DNA of 64,000 bases from Nocardiopsis flavescens (GTDB lineage: Bacteria; Actinomycetota; Actinomycetes; Streptosporangiales; Streptosporangiaceae), in assembly GCF_900141985.1 (NCBI RefSeq), contig NZ_FQZK01000012.1, positions 124,001-188,000 on the forward strand, written 5' to 3'. The notes under the pieces were generated by a model, which was given only the letters and a program-made list of their open reading frames with translations, did not search any database and had not been told where the DNA came from. This document shows positions 54,193 through 63,712 of the stretch, in pieces (within the stretch, counting starts at the first letter, position 1; the number at the start of each line of letters is the position of its first letter). A program made the translations under genes and the position numbers.

Positions 54193-54346
54193 CCGGTCGA
54201 TCCCCTCGCCCTGGTTCCGTCTCCGTACCGCGGCCTGTGCCGCGCCCGCCCGGCCCCGTGGCCGGGACCGGGCCGGGGGCGGCCCGGTGTCGCCACCGCG
54301 CCGCCCCCTCCCCGCCGTCCGGCGGCGGTGCCGCCGGGGCCCGTGT

Positions 54347-55579
54347 TCACTCGGGCCGGTTGTGCGTGGGGATCTCGATACTGATCGGCTTCGCCTCGGA
54401 GAGGAAGAGGAGCGCCGCCCTGCGGAGGAACTCGTCGAAGGTCCAGTAGAGGCCGCTCGTTCCGGGGAACCGGTCGAGCGCGCCCTCGCGGACGGCGACG
54501 AAGGGGTCCCAGAAGGTGTCGAGCGCCCGGTCCCAGAACGGCTCCCGGGGGATCTCCAGCCAGCCGGCGATCTCGTCGCCGAGCATGAACCGCGTGAACG
54601 AGCCCAGGACCGGCCTGCTGATGATCCCCAGGTCGACCTCCTCCCCGAGGCCGAGGAGGATGTCGGCGAGGTCGACGCCCTCGCGGGTCGGGGCGAGGAT
54701 GGGGTCGAGCACCTGCGCGGCCTGGTCGTCGGCCGCCTCCCAGGTGGCGGGGATGTACTCGTCGTCGACACCGAGCATGTGGGCGCCGATCTGCCAGGTG
54801 TGCAGGAACGCCTCGGACTCCTCCTCCGGGATCGGCACCTCCCACGCGGCGAGCTTCTGCATCACCGTCGTGGGCAGGCTGTGCCAGGTGACCATGATGT
54901 CGGCCTGGCTGATGGGGACCTCCTCGGGGGCGACCTCGGCCCACCGGGGCGACTGCGGGAGCAGGTGGCGCACCGCGGCGTGGACCAGCCGGGTCTTGAC
55001 GGCGGTCACGACCATCTCGCCGTCGGGCTTGTAGGCGTTGGACGCGCCGATGTCGTATCCGAGCTTGGCGGTCTTGGCGATGCGGGTCTTCATGTCCGCG
55101 CCGCCCTTGGAGTAGTAGACCGCCAGGGCCTCCTGGGGGATGACCGTGGACATCATGCCGCTCGCCAGGCCGTAGAGCACGCCGAGGTAGAGCCCGCGCT
55201 TCTCGTTGAACTCCACCGCGGTCGCCAGCTTGTCCTGGTCGGTCCAGGAGGGCAGCTCCCGGGCCTCCTCCATGAAGTCCCGCAGGTCCCGCGGCAGGCC
55301 CTGGGGTAAGGGCTGGTCGTTGCGGGTCCACTTGCGGAGCAGCTCGTTGACCTGGGGGACCACCCCGTCGTCGAGGAGGGCGGAGACCACCGGGTCGGCC
55401 TTGGCGTCCCAGATCAGGTGGGGGTCGACACCGGGCCCGGAGCCGGCCACGGAGTCTCCGGCGGGCCAGGACCACTCGGTCAGGGTCCGCGCGCGGGCGG
55501 GGGACATCATGCCCATGGCCCCGAGGGCTCCCAGGAGCCCTCCGGCCGCGAGCACCTTGCGTCTGGTGGGGTCGTACAT
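54347..55579 (-). CDS. lcp: Latex-clearing protein (rubber oxygenase), Cys-free paralog
   Basis: 410 residues with a Tat signal (MYDPTRRKVLAAGGLLGALG). It belongs to the Lcp group of DUF2236 haem-b oxygenases: ASGMMSTVIPQEALAVYYSKGG, MKTRIAKTAKLGYDIG and VKTRLVHAAVRHLLPQSP. Residues known in Streptomyces K30 Lcp (Glu148, Arg164, Lys167, Thr168, His198; haem ligands Lys and His) appear here as Glu150, Arg166, Lys169, Thr170 and His200 with constant offset. It cleaves cis-1,4-polyisoprene to aldehyde/ketone-ended oligomers outside the cell. The protein has no cysteine. It sits between oxiB and a second lcp. Confidence 0.92.
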   Translation of the reverse strand: MYDPTRRKVLAAGGLLGALGAMGMMSPARARTLTEWSWPAGDSVAGSGPGVDPHLIWDAKADPVVSALLDDGVVPQVNELLRKWTRNDQPLPQGLPRDLRDFMEEARELPSWTDQDKLATAVEFNEKRGLYLGVLYGLASGMMSTVIPQEALAVYYSKGGADMKTRIAKTAKLGYDIGASNAYKPDGEMVVTAVKTRLVHAAVRHLLPQSPRWAEVAPEEVPISQADIMVTWHSLPTTVMQKLAAWEVPIPEEESEAFLHTWQIGAHMLGVDDEYIPATWEAADDQAAQVLDPILAPTREGVDLADILLGLGEEVDLGIISRPVLGSFTRFMLGDEIAGWLEIPREPFWDRALDTFWDPFVAVREGALDRFPGTSGLYWTFDEFLRRAALLFLSEAKPISIEIPTHNRPE

Positions 55580-55702
55580 GCCTTGAACTCCTTCGCCGGG
55601 CCGCGGTGCGCGGGCGGCCCGAAGGGGGGTGTGTCGGGGGACCGGGCCCGGGGGCCCGGGGCGCGCCGGGGGGCGTGCGTGCGAACGCGGTGACCGCGGG
55701 GG

Positions 55703-56929
55703 TCAGTTGTCGGGGCGGTTGCCCGTGGGGATGGTGATCTTCGTTTCCTCGCCCTTGGTGAGGTAGAAGAGGATGTAGCGGCGGATCGCCTCCTCCAGCG
55801 TCCACGCCAGCGCGGGCACCGCCGGGCGGGTGATCAGCCCCTCGCGGAACCGCACCAGGGCGGGCCAGAGCCGGGGGATCAGGTAGTCCCACCGGCGCTC
55901 GCGCGGGACCTCGATCCAGTCGGCCGTCTCGTCCTCCACCAGGAACCGGGCGAGCGCGTTGCACAGCGGCCGGCTGATGCTGCCGGGGCTGGTCTGCTCG
56001 GCCAGCTGGGAGAGCAGGGTGTCGGCGAGGACGACGCCCTCGTCGGTGGGGCCCATGTTCCGGGCCATGATCTGGTCGGACTGCGCGTAGGCGGCCTCCC
56101 AGGTGGCGGGGATGTACTCCTCGGAGATGCCGATCAGGGCCGCGGCGACCTGCCACGCGTGCAGGTAGGCCTCCGCCTCGTCGTCGGAGACCGAGACCTC
56201 CCACTCCCGCATCTTGCGCATGGCGAAGGTCGGCAGGGTGTGCCAGGTGACGAGCATGGCCTCCTGGTTGATCGGGACGGTCTCGTCCGACGACTCCCGC
56301 CAGCGCTCGGACTGGGGCAGCAGGTGCCGCACCGCCGCGTGCACCAGCCGGGTCTTCACGCACTCGACCACGCAGGTGCCCTCGGGGCGGAAGGCGTCCA
56401 GGGAGCCCACCGAGAACCCGAAGATGCTGGTCTTGGCGACCCGGTCCTCCATGTCGGCGCCGCCGGCGGAGTAGTAGACCGAGCGCGCCTCCTTGGGGAT
56501 GGCGCAGGCCAGCATGCCCCCGCCGGGTCCGTTGCACAGGTTGAGGTAGAGGCCGTGGGTCGTGTTGAACCGGGCCGCGAGTTCGAGCTTGTCCCGGTCG
56601 GCCCAGGAGGGCATCCGCCGGGCCTCCTCCATGAAGTCCCGCAGGTCCGCCGGCAGCCCGTCCGGCAGCGGCTGCGCGTTCGTCTCCCAGTTCCACAGGA
56701 GGTCGTTGACCCCGGGAACGGCGCCGCGGTCCAGGAGTGAGCTCAGGAGCGGGTCCGCGACCTCGTCCCAGACCTCGAACGGGTCGAGTCCGGCGCCGGA
56801 ACCGGCCACCGAGCCCCTGGGCGACCACGTCCAGCCGACCATCGCGCGCGCCTGGGCCGGTGCCGCGGCCACCAGTGCGCCGAACGCACCGGCCGCGATC
56901 AGGGCCTGGCGCCTGCTGAACTGCCCCAT
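55703..56929 (-). CDS. lcp: Latex-clearing protein (rubber oxygenase), Cys-containing paralog
   Basis: 408 residues with a Tat signal (FSRRQALIAAGAFGALV). It is a clear paralog of the next gene. The active-site set is also complete, at Glu147, Arg163, Lys166, Thr167 and His197. It differs in the substrate-side region: Cys132, Cys142, Cys186 and Cys190 replace non-Cys residues of the paralog, and the sequence around LCNGPGGGMLACAIPKE is distinct. It is the first gene of the leftward island operon, 40 bases downstream of the palindromic operator. It may prefer a different chain length or isomer. Confidence 0.9.
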   Translation of the reverse strand: MGQFSRRQALIAAGAFGALVAAAPAQARAMVGWTWSPRGSVAGSGAGLDPFEVWDEVADPLLSSLLDRGAVPGVNDLLWNWETNAQPLPDGLPADLRDFMEEARRMPSWADRDKLELAARFNTTHGLYLNLCNGPGGGMLACAIPKEARSVYYSAGGADMEDRVAKTSIFGFSVGSLDAFRPEGTCVVECVKTRLVHAAVRHLLPQSERWRESSDETVPINQEAMLVTWHTLPTFAMRKMREWEVSVSDDEAEAYLHAWQVAAALIGISEEYIPATWEAAYAQSDQIMARNMGPTDEGVVLADTLLSQLAEQTSPGSISRPLCNALARFLVEDETADWIEVPRERRWDYLIPRLWPALVRFREGLITRPAVPALAWTLEEAIRRYILFYLTKGEETKITIPTGNRPDN

Positions 56930-56968
56930 GACTGAATCCCTCTCGAAATAGAGGACAGAGTGATACTG

Positions 56969-56995
56969 TGATACGTAGTTTGCATCTACGTATCA
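56969..56995. promoter_or_regulatory. Operator palindrome between lcp and tetR
   Basis: TGATACGTAG-N7-CTACGTATCA, perfect 10-bp arms, in the divergent promoter. This is the likely site of the adjacent LcpR-like TetR protein. An extra half-site-like TGATACTGTGATAC precedes it. Confidence 0.75.
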
Positions 56996-57059
56996 TCAGC
57001 GAAACACAAGTGAATAGGGAAAGCCAGACCCGTAGTCCGGGAAATTCGGATCGCATTCG

Positions 57060-57072
57060 GGTATCCGATACC
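57060..57072. promoter_or_regulatory. Second small palindrome in the lcp/tetR region
   Basis: GGTATC-C-GATACC. It shares the GATAC core with the main operator and lies nearer to tetR. Confidence 0.4.
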
Positions 57073-57193
57073 GGTGCGGACTCTTTCCCGGTCCGGTCCG
57101 GGCAGGGCGGCGAAGCGGCGCCCGTGCGCCGCGCGACCGCCGTGACCTCGGGCGGCGGGGGAGGCGGGCGCGGAACCGGTACCCTCTGTTCCC

Positions 57194-57844
57194 ATGGCGC
57201 CCACAGAATCGGAATCGCTCCTGGAACGTGCGTACGCCGACGCGGTCGGCCGGGTCGAGGACCACGACGCGACGACGACACGCCTGCTCGACGCCGCCTA
57301 CGAGCAGTTCTGCCGACTGGGAATCCGGCGTTCCACCATGGAGGACGTGGGCCGCCGGGCGGGCCTGTCCAGGATCACGGTCTACCGCCGGTTCGCCACC
57401 AAGGACGTGCTGGTCGAAAGTGTGGTGCGCCGGGAGTTCCGCCGGTATTTCGACCGTTTCCTCGTCGACATCGAACAGGCCGAGACGGTCTCCGAACGCG
57501 TGGTGTGCGGTTTCGTGAGCTCGCTGCGGGCCATTCGCGGGAACCCGCTGATCGGCGGCCTCCTGGACGACGAGCCGGACGTGGTGGCGCCGTCGATGAT
57601 CGGCGACGGCGGGCACACGCTGGCCACCGTGCGCGCCTTCGTCGCCGGACAGCTGCGCCTCGAACAGCAGGCGGGCCACATCTCCGCCGGGGTGGAGGTC
57701 GAGCGCGTGGCCGAGCTGATGGTCCGCGTCTCCGCCTCCTTCCTCATCATCCCCAGCCACATCATCGACCTCGACGACGACGCGGAGCTGCGTTCGGTGG
57801 CCGAGCGGTTCCTGGTCCCGATGCTGGAACCCCCCGGCCGGTGA
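57194..57844 (+). CDS. TetR family regulator of the rubber-degradation operon (LcpR-like)
   Basis: 216 residues. The HTH is RRSTMEDVGRRAGLSRITVYRRFATKDVLVESVV. The C-terminal domain is compatible with TetR repressors of lipid or hydrocarbon genes. It is divergent from the lcp-lcp-oxiB-oxiA genes. TetR-type LcpR repressors next to lcp are known from Gordonia and Streptomyces strains. It presumably represses itself and the lcp operon until oligo-isoprenoids appear. The ribosome site is weak. Confidence 0.87.
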   Translation: MAPTESESLLERAYADAVGRVEDHDATTTRLLDAAYEQFCRLGIRRSTMEDVGRRAGLSRITVYRRFATKDVLVESVVRREFRRYFDRFLVDIEQAETVSERVVCGFVSSLRAIRGNPLIGGLLDDEPDVVAPSMIGDGGHTLATVRAFVAGQLRLEQQAGHISAGVEVERVAELMVRVSASFLIIPSHIIDLDDDAELRSVAERFLVPMLEPPGR

Positions 57845-57877
57845 CCCCTCCCGCGCGCCGCCGGCGCGCGGGAGGGG
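57845..57877. terminator. Bidirectional hairpin between tetR and fadB-like gene
   Basis: CCCCTCCCGCGCGCC and GGCGCGCGGGAGGGG, 15-bp arms with a three-base loop. Confidence 0.85.
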
Positions 57878-57924
57878 CACGGCCGGACGGGGGCCGGTCC
57901 GGGCCGCCCCCGTCCGGTGCGCGC

Positions 57925-60090
57925 TCACTCGTAGCGTCCGCCGGCCCGGGCCAGGGCCACGAGCGAGGCGGGCGGCGCGAACCGCTCGCCGTAGGCGGCG
58001 GCGAGCCGCTCCGCCCGGGCGACGAACCCCGGAGGCCCCCCGGGATAGCCGTTGACGTACTGGAGCGCGCCGCCGGTCCACGGCGGGAAGCCGATGCCCA
58101 GCAGCGACCCGACGTTGGCGTCGGGCACCGACCGCAGCACCCCCTCGTCCAGGCAGCGGACCGTGTCCAGGGCCTCGGCGAACAGCATCCGCTCCTTCAT
58201 GTCCTCGAAGGGGATCTCCCGGCCGGGGACGGCGAAGTGCTCGTACAGGCCGGGCCAGAGCCGCGTGCGCACGCCGTCCGCGTACTCGTAGAAGCCCGCC
58301 CCGGACGCGCGCCCCCCGCGGGAGAACTCGTCGATCATCCGGTCGACCACCGCCTCCGAGCCGTGCGGCGTCCACTCCCCCCCTTCGGCCAGGACCGCGG
58401 CCCGGGTCTCCTCCCTGATCTTGCGGGGCAGGGTCAGGGTCAGCTCGTCCATGAGCTGCAAGGGCGGTGTGGGGTAGCCCGCCTGGGCGCCCGCCTGCTC
58501 GACGGACGCGGGGGAGAGCCCCTCGCCGAGCATCGCGACCGCCTCGTCGACGAACCTGCCGATGACCCGGCTGGTGAAGAAGCCCCGGCCGTCGTCGACC
58601 ACGATCGGCGTTTTGCCGATCCGCCGGGCGACGTCGACGGCCCTGGCCAGGGCGCGGTCGCCGGTGCGCTCGCCGGCGACGATCTCCAGGAGCGGCATCT
58701 TGTCCACCGGCGAGAAGAAGTGCAGGCCGACGAAGTCCTCCGGCCGGCTCACGCCCCGGGCCAGTGCGGTGATCGGCAGGGTCGAGGTGTTCGAGGCCAG
58801 CAGGGCGTCCGGGCCGACCACGGCCTCGGCCTCCTTGAGGACCGCGTCCTTGAGGCCGGGGTCCTCGAAGACCGCCTCGATCACCAGGTCGCAGCCGGCC
58901 AGGTCCGCCGCCTCCGCCGTGGGCAGGATGCGCGCCAGCACCGCGTCGGCCTCCTCCCGGGTCGTCCGGCCGCGGTCGACCGCCGCGGCGAGCAGCTTCT
59001 CCGAGTACCCCCTGCCGCGTTCGGCGGCGGCGGTGTCGACGTCCTTGAGCACGACCTCCAGCCCGGCGCGGGCGCAGGAGTAGGCGATCCCGGCGCCCAT
59101 CATGCCCGCGCCCAGCACCGCGACCCTCGCGGGTTCGTAGCGGTCGTACCCGGGCGGGCGGTTGCCCCCGCCCTCGATGTGCTGCATGTCGTAGAAGAAC
59201 GCCTGCATCATGTTCTTCGAGACCTGGCCGACCATCAGCTCCACCAGGTACGAGGTCTCGATCCGCTGCCCCGTCTCGAAGTCCGCCTGCGCGCTCTCGA
59301 CCGCGGCGGCGAGGATGTTGCGCGGCGCCGGCGCGTCCACCCCCCTGAGCCGCTTGCGCAGGGCCGAGGGGAGGGCGGGCAGGGACCTGCGCACCGAGGG
59401 GTGCGCGGGGGAGCCGCCGGGCATGCGGTAGTCCGCGAGGTCCCAGGGCTGCGCCGCGCCGGGGTTGGCCAGGACCCACTCCACGGCCCGGGCCAGCAGT
59501 TCTCCGGGGGTGTCGACCAGCTCGTGCACCAGGCCCTTGGCCAGCGCCTGCGCGGGCCGGTACCGCCGGCCCTGGAGCAGGACGTCCGCCAGCGCCCTCT
59601 CCAGTCCCAGCAGCCGGACCGTGCGGCTGACGCCCCCCGCCCCCGGGAGCAGGCCCAGGGTCGCCTCCGGCAGGCCGATGCGGCTGTCCGGGGCGTCCAG
59701 GGCGATCCGGCGGTGGCAGGCGAGCGCGATCTCGAACCCCCCGCCCAGCGCCGTGCCGTTGATCGCCGCGGCCACCGGCCTGCCGAGGGTCTCCAGGCGG
59801 CGCAGCTGGGACTTCAGGGTCGCGCACAGGTCGCTGAGGTCCGCGGCGTCCTCGGGCCGGGCCCGGCTCATGGAGTCGACGTCGCCCCCGGCGAAGAAGC
59901 TCGCCTTGGCGGAGGTGAGGACGACGCCGGTGATGCCCTCGCGCTCGGCCTCCAGCCGCTCGACCGTGGCCTGCATCGAGTCGACGTACGTCCGGTTCAT
60001 GATGTTGACGGCGCGGTCGGGGTCGTCCATCGTCAGGACGACGACGCCGTCGGCGCCCTGCTCCCAGGTGAACATGTTCGTGTCGGGCAT
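57925..60090 (-). CDS. fadB: FadB-like enoyl-CoA hydratase / 3-hydroxyacyl-CoA dehydrogenase
   Basis: 721 residues from the ATG ending at 60090 (GAAAGGAAA upstream). The crotonase domain (1-about 190) has ASFFAGGDVDSM and INGTALGGGFEIALACHRRIAL. The NAD domain (from about 315) has VAVLGAGMMGAGIAYSCARAG. The dehydrogenase catalytic His and Glu lie in GLHFFSPVDKMPLLEIV, and the C-terminal 3HCDH domain follows. It catalyses two steps of beta-oxidation. It ends an operon with the upstream thiolase (35 bases apart) and would process isoprenoid acyl-CoAs. Confidence 0.93.
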   Translation of the reverse strand: MPDTNMFTWEQGADGVVVLTMDDPDRAVNIMNRTYVDSMQATVERLEAEREGITGVVLTSAKASFFAGGDVDSMSRARPEDAADLSDLCATLKSQLRRLETLGRPVAAAINGTALGGGFEIALACHRRIALDAPDSRIGLPEATLGLLPGAGGVSRTVRLLGLERALADVLLQGRRYRPAQALAKGLVHELVDTPGELLARAVEWVLANPGAAQPWDLADYRMPGGSPAHPSVRRSLPALPSALRKRLRGVDAPAPRNILAAAVESAQADFETGQRIETSYLVELMVGQVSKNMMQAFFYDMQHIEGGGNRPPGYDRYEPARVAVLGAGMMGAGIAYSCARAGLEVVLKDVDTAAAERGRGYSEKLLAAAVDRGRTTREEADAVLARILPTAEAADLAGCDLVIEAVFEDPGLKDAVLKEAEAVVGPDALLASNTSTLPITALARGVSRPEDFVGLHFFSPVDKMPLLEIVAGERTGDRALARAVDVARRIGKTPIVVDDGRGFFTSRVIGRFVDEAVAMLGEGLSPASVEQAGAQAGYPTPPLQLMDELTLTLPRKIREETRAAVLAEGGEWTPHGSEAVVDRMIDEFSRGGRASGAGFYEYADGVRTRLWPGLYEHFAVPGREIPFEDMKERMLFAEALDTVRCLDEGVLRSVPDANVGSLLGIGFPPWTGGALQYVNGYPGGPPGFVARAERLAAAYGERFAPPASLVALARAGGRYE

Positions 60091-60125
60091 CGCTGCGGTG
60101 TTTCCTTTCGTGGTCGGGGAGGGGC

Positions 60126-61337
<1,212 letters not shown>

Positions 61338-61426
61338 GTGCGTGCCGTCCCTTCCGCCGGGGAGCCGCTCCCCGGCCCGTGCGCGGCGCGGCGGTCCACC
61401 GCGCCCGGCCCTCCTCATGATCACTC

Positions 61427-61447
61427 TTGTTGTCCGTTTGTCAATAG
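61427..61447 (-). promoter_or_regulatory. 21-base operator/promoter element, thiolase side
   Basis: Read leftward: CTATTGACA-AAC-GGACAACAA. It includes a TTGACA -35-like hexamer directed at the thiolase gene. It matches its partner at 61525-61545 except in the three central bases. Confidence 0.6.
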
Positions 61448-61524
61448 TGGTTCGCGGTCGCTGTCCTTGATCGAATCGGGTCCGGTGCGTTGCACGTGCG
61501 TCGAAACGGGATCTCGGCCATCAC

Positions 61525-61545
61525 CTATTGACATAGGGACAACAA
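61525..61545 (+). promoter_or_regulatory. 21-base operator/promoter element, acyl-CoA ligase side
   Basis: Read rightward: CTATTGACA-TAG-GGACAACAA. The TTGACA is a -35-like hexamer directed at the ligase gene, 76 bases before its start. Confidence 0.6.
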
Positions 61546-61605
61546 AGGCACAGTGTGGTGCCACTCACACCGTGTCCTGGCGGCTCACGACGAAGGGAAC
61601 CCCCC

Positions 61606-63426
61606 GTGACGATCGCGGAACAGGTGCGGCAGGCCGTTGAGGGACAGACGATCCCCCGGCTGCTGCGCCGCAACGCCCTCCTCTATCCCGACCACCCCGC
61701 CCTCACCGACGGCCTCGGCCCGGACGCGCAGACCTGGACCTGGTCGCGGCTGCGCGACGAGGTCGCGGCCCTCACCCGGTCCTTCTCCCTCCTGGGGATC
61801 CGGCCGAACGACCGGGTGCTGATCGCGATGTCCAAACGGCCCGAGCACTGGGTCGTCGACCTGGCGGCGATCCACCTCGGCGCCCTGGCCTGCACCGCGT
61901 ACGAGACCCTGAGCACCGAGCAGATCCGCTACATCGCCCACCACAGCGCGGCCACCATGGTCGTGCTGGAGGGGCCCGAGCAGATGCGGCGCTGGGAGCC
62001 GGTCCTGGAGGAGCTGCCGCACCTGCGCGCCGTCGTCGTCCTGGACCCCGCCCTGGTCCGCTCCGGGGACGGGCGGTTCGCCGCGTACGCCGGCCTGCGC
62101 GGGGAGACCGTCCCGGAGGCGGGCAGCGCCGAGTTCGAGGAGCTGACCGACGCCGTCACCGCGGACCGGCCGCTCGCCCTCGTGTACACGTCGGGCACCA
62201 CGGGCGAGCCCAAGGGGGTCGTGCTGACCCACCGCAACGTGATCCACGAGTCCCTCATGCAGGACCACCTCGTCGAGGTGCCCGACCACCCCAGGACGGT
62301 GGCCTACCTGCCCCTGGCGCACATCGCCGAACGCGTGCTCGGCGTCTACATGCCGATCTGCAACGCCGGGCACGTCACCATCTGCGCGGACCCGGCGCAG
62401 CTCCCGCTGGCCCTGCGCGCGGTCCGGCCGAACGGGTTCTTCGGGGTCCCGCGGGTGTGGGAGAAGCTCGCGGCCGGGCTGAGGATGCGGCTCGACGCGC
62501 TCCCCGAGGAGGCCGCCGCCGCGGTGGCCCCGGCCCGCGAGACCGCCACACGGATCCACCGCCTCCGGTCCCGCGGGGAGGAGGTGCCCGCCGACCTGCT
62601 CGAACAGGGCGAGTACCTGGACCGGGAGGTCCTGAAGCCGATCCGGGCCGCCGTCGGGCTCGACGAGTGCCACCGCAGCTTCAGCGGCGCGGCGCCGATC
62701 CCCGTCCCGGTCCTGGAGTTCCTGGCCGGCATCGGCCTGACCGTCTACGAGGTGTGGGGGCTCAGCGAGACCACCGGCTCCGCGACCGTCAGCACGCCCG
62801 GGGCGTTCGAGCCGGGCGCGGTGGGCCGCCCCGGGCCCGGCATCGAGGTCGTCACCGCCGAGGACGGGGAGCTGCTCGTGCGCGGCCCGGTGGTCTTCGC
62901 CGGGTACCTGGACGCGGACGGCGCCGTCGTGCCCGCCACGGACGGGGACGGCTGGCTGGCGACCGGCGACATCGGCACGGTGAACGACCGGGGCATCGTC
63001 TCCATCACCGACCGCAAGAAGGAGCTGATCATCACCTCCGGGGGCAAGAACATCGCCCCCACCGCGATCGAGTCCCCCCTGCGGTCGCACCCCCTCGTCG
63101 CGTACGCGGTCGCGGTCGGCGACGGCCGCCCCTACGTCACCGCGCTGATCGTCCTGGACGAGGAGTCGGCACCCCTGTGGGCGCGCTCGGCGGGGATCGA
63201 GGCGGGCGGACCGGAGGAGCTGGCCCGCCACGCCGACGTGCTCAAGGCGCTCGACGAGCTGGTCGAGAACGCGAACGCGGCCCTGTCCCACGCCGAGCAG
63301 GTCAAGAAGTACCGGGTCCTGGCCGGGCCGTGGACCGCGGAGTCGGGGGAGCTGACCCCCAAGCTGAGCCTGAAGCGCAGGGTCATCGTGGACCGGTACG
63401 CCGACGTCATCGACTCGATGTACTAG
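61606..63426 (+). CDS. fadD: Long-chain acyl-CoA ligase (AMP-forming, FAA1 type)
   Basis: 606 residues from the GTG at 61606 (GAAGGGAA upstream). AMP-binding motif LVYTSGTTGEPKGVVLTHRNV; linker region VWGLSETTGSATV; C-terminal signature TGDIGTVNDRGIVSITDRKKELIITSGGKNIAP. The full-length FAA1-type layout suits long or branched acids. It would activate the acids made by OxiAB for the FadBA pair on the other strand, with which it shares its promoter region. Confidence 0.92.
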   Translation: MTIAEQVRQAVEGQTIPRLLRRNALLYPDHPALTDGLGPDAQTWTWSRLRDEVAALTRSFSLLGIRPNDRVLIAMSKRPEHWVVDLAAIHLGALACTAYETLSTEQIRYIAHHSAATMVVLEGPEQMRRWEPVLEELPHLRAVVVLDPALVRSGDGRFAAYAGLRGETVPEAGSAEFEELTDAVTADRPLALVYTSGTTGEPKGVVLTHRNVIHESLMQDHLVEVPDHPRTVAYLPLAHIAERVLGVYMPICNAGHVTICADPAQLPLALRAVRPNGFFGVPRVWEKLAAGLRMRLDALPEEAAAAVAPARETATRIHRLRSRGEEVPADLLEQGEYLDREVLKPIRAAVGLDECHRSFSGAAPIPVPVLEFLAGIGLTVYEVWGLSETTGSATVSTPGAFEPGAVGRPGPGIEVVTAEDGELLVRGPVVFAGYLDADGAVVPATDGDGWLATGDIGTVNDRGIVSITDRKKELIITSGGKNIAPTAIESPLRSHPLVAYAVAVGDGRPYVTALIVLDEESAPLWARSAGIEAGGPEELARHADVLKALDELVENANAALSHAEQVKKYRVLAGPWTAESGELTPKLSLKRRVIVDRYADVIDSMY

Positions 63427-63496
63427 GGGTCCGCCGCAGACGGGCGCGGCCGGCCCTCCCGGCCCGGCCGGGGACCCCTCCCGCCGACCGCGCCCC

Positions 63497-63528
63497 GCCC
63501 CGCCCTCCGCCTGCGGGGAGGGCGGGGC
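63497..63528. terminator. Hairpin downstream of the acyl-CoA ligase
   Basis: GCCCCGCCCTCC and GGAGGGCGGGGC arms around an eight-base loop, 70 bases after the stop. Confidence 0.7.
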
Positions 63529-63570
63529 CCGCCGGCGGCCGGCGGCGCCTCCGGGCCCGCGGACCGCCCG

Positions 63571-63601
63571 CCGCCCCCGCGCCGAGGCCGCGCGGGGGCG
63601 G
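63571..63601. terminator. Second hairpin in the convergent gap
   Basis: CCGCCCCCGCGC and GCGCGGGGGCGG arms around a seven-base loop. With the hairpin at 63497-63528 it fills the 286-base gap, in which no gene is seen. Confidence 0.65.
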
Positions 63602-63712
63602 CACCGCGCGGCGGGCCCGGGGGGCCGATCCCCGCCCGTGTTCCGTGCCGGGTGCCCGCACGGAGAGGGGACCGGTGCCCGTGCGGGCCCGGTCCCCGGT
63701 CGTCCGCCGCGG

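Noticed and set aside
55703..56929. Loss of a catalytic glutamate in the second Lcp (GEM changed to GTC near residue 185)
   Set aside because: Counting residues shows the known catalytic Glu aligns with the IPKE glutamate (Glu147), which is present; the GEM glutamate is not the catalytic one.
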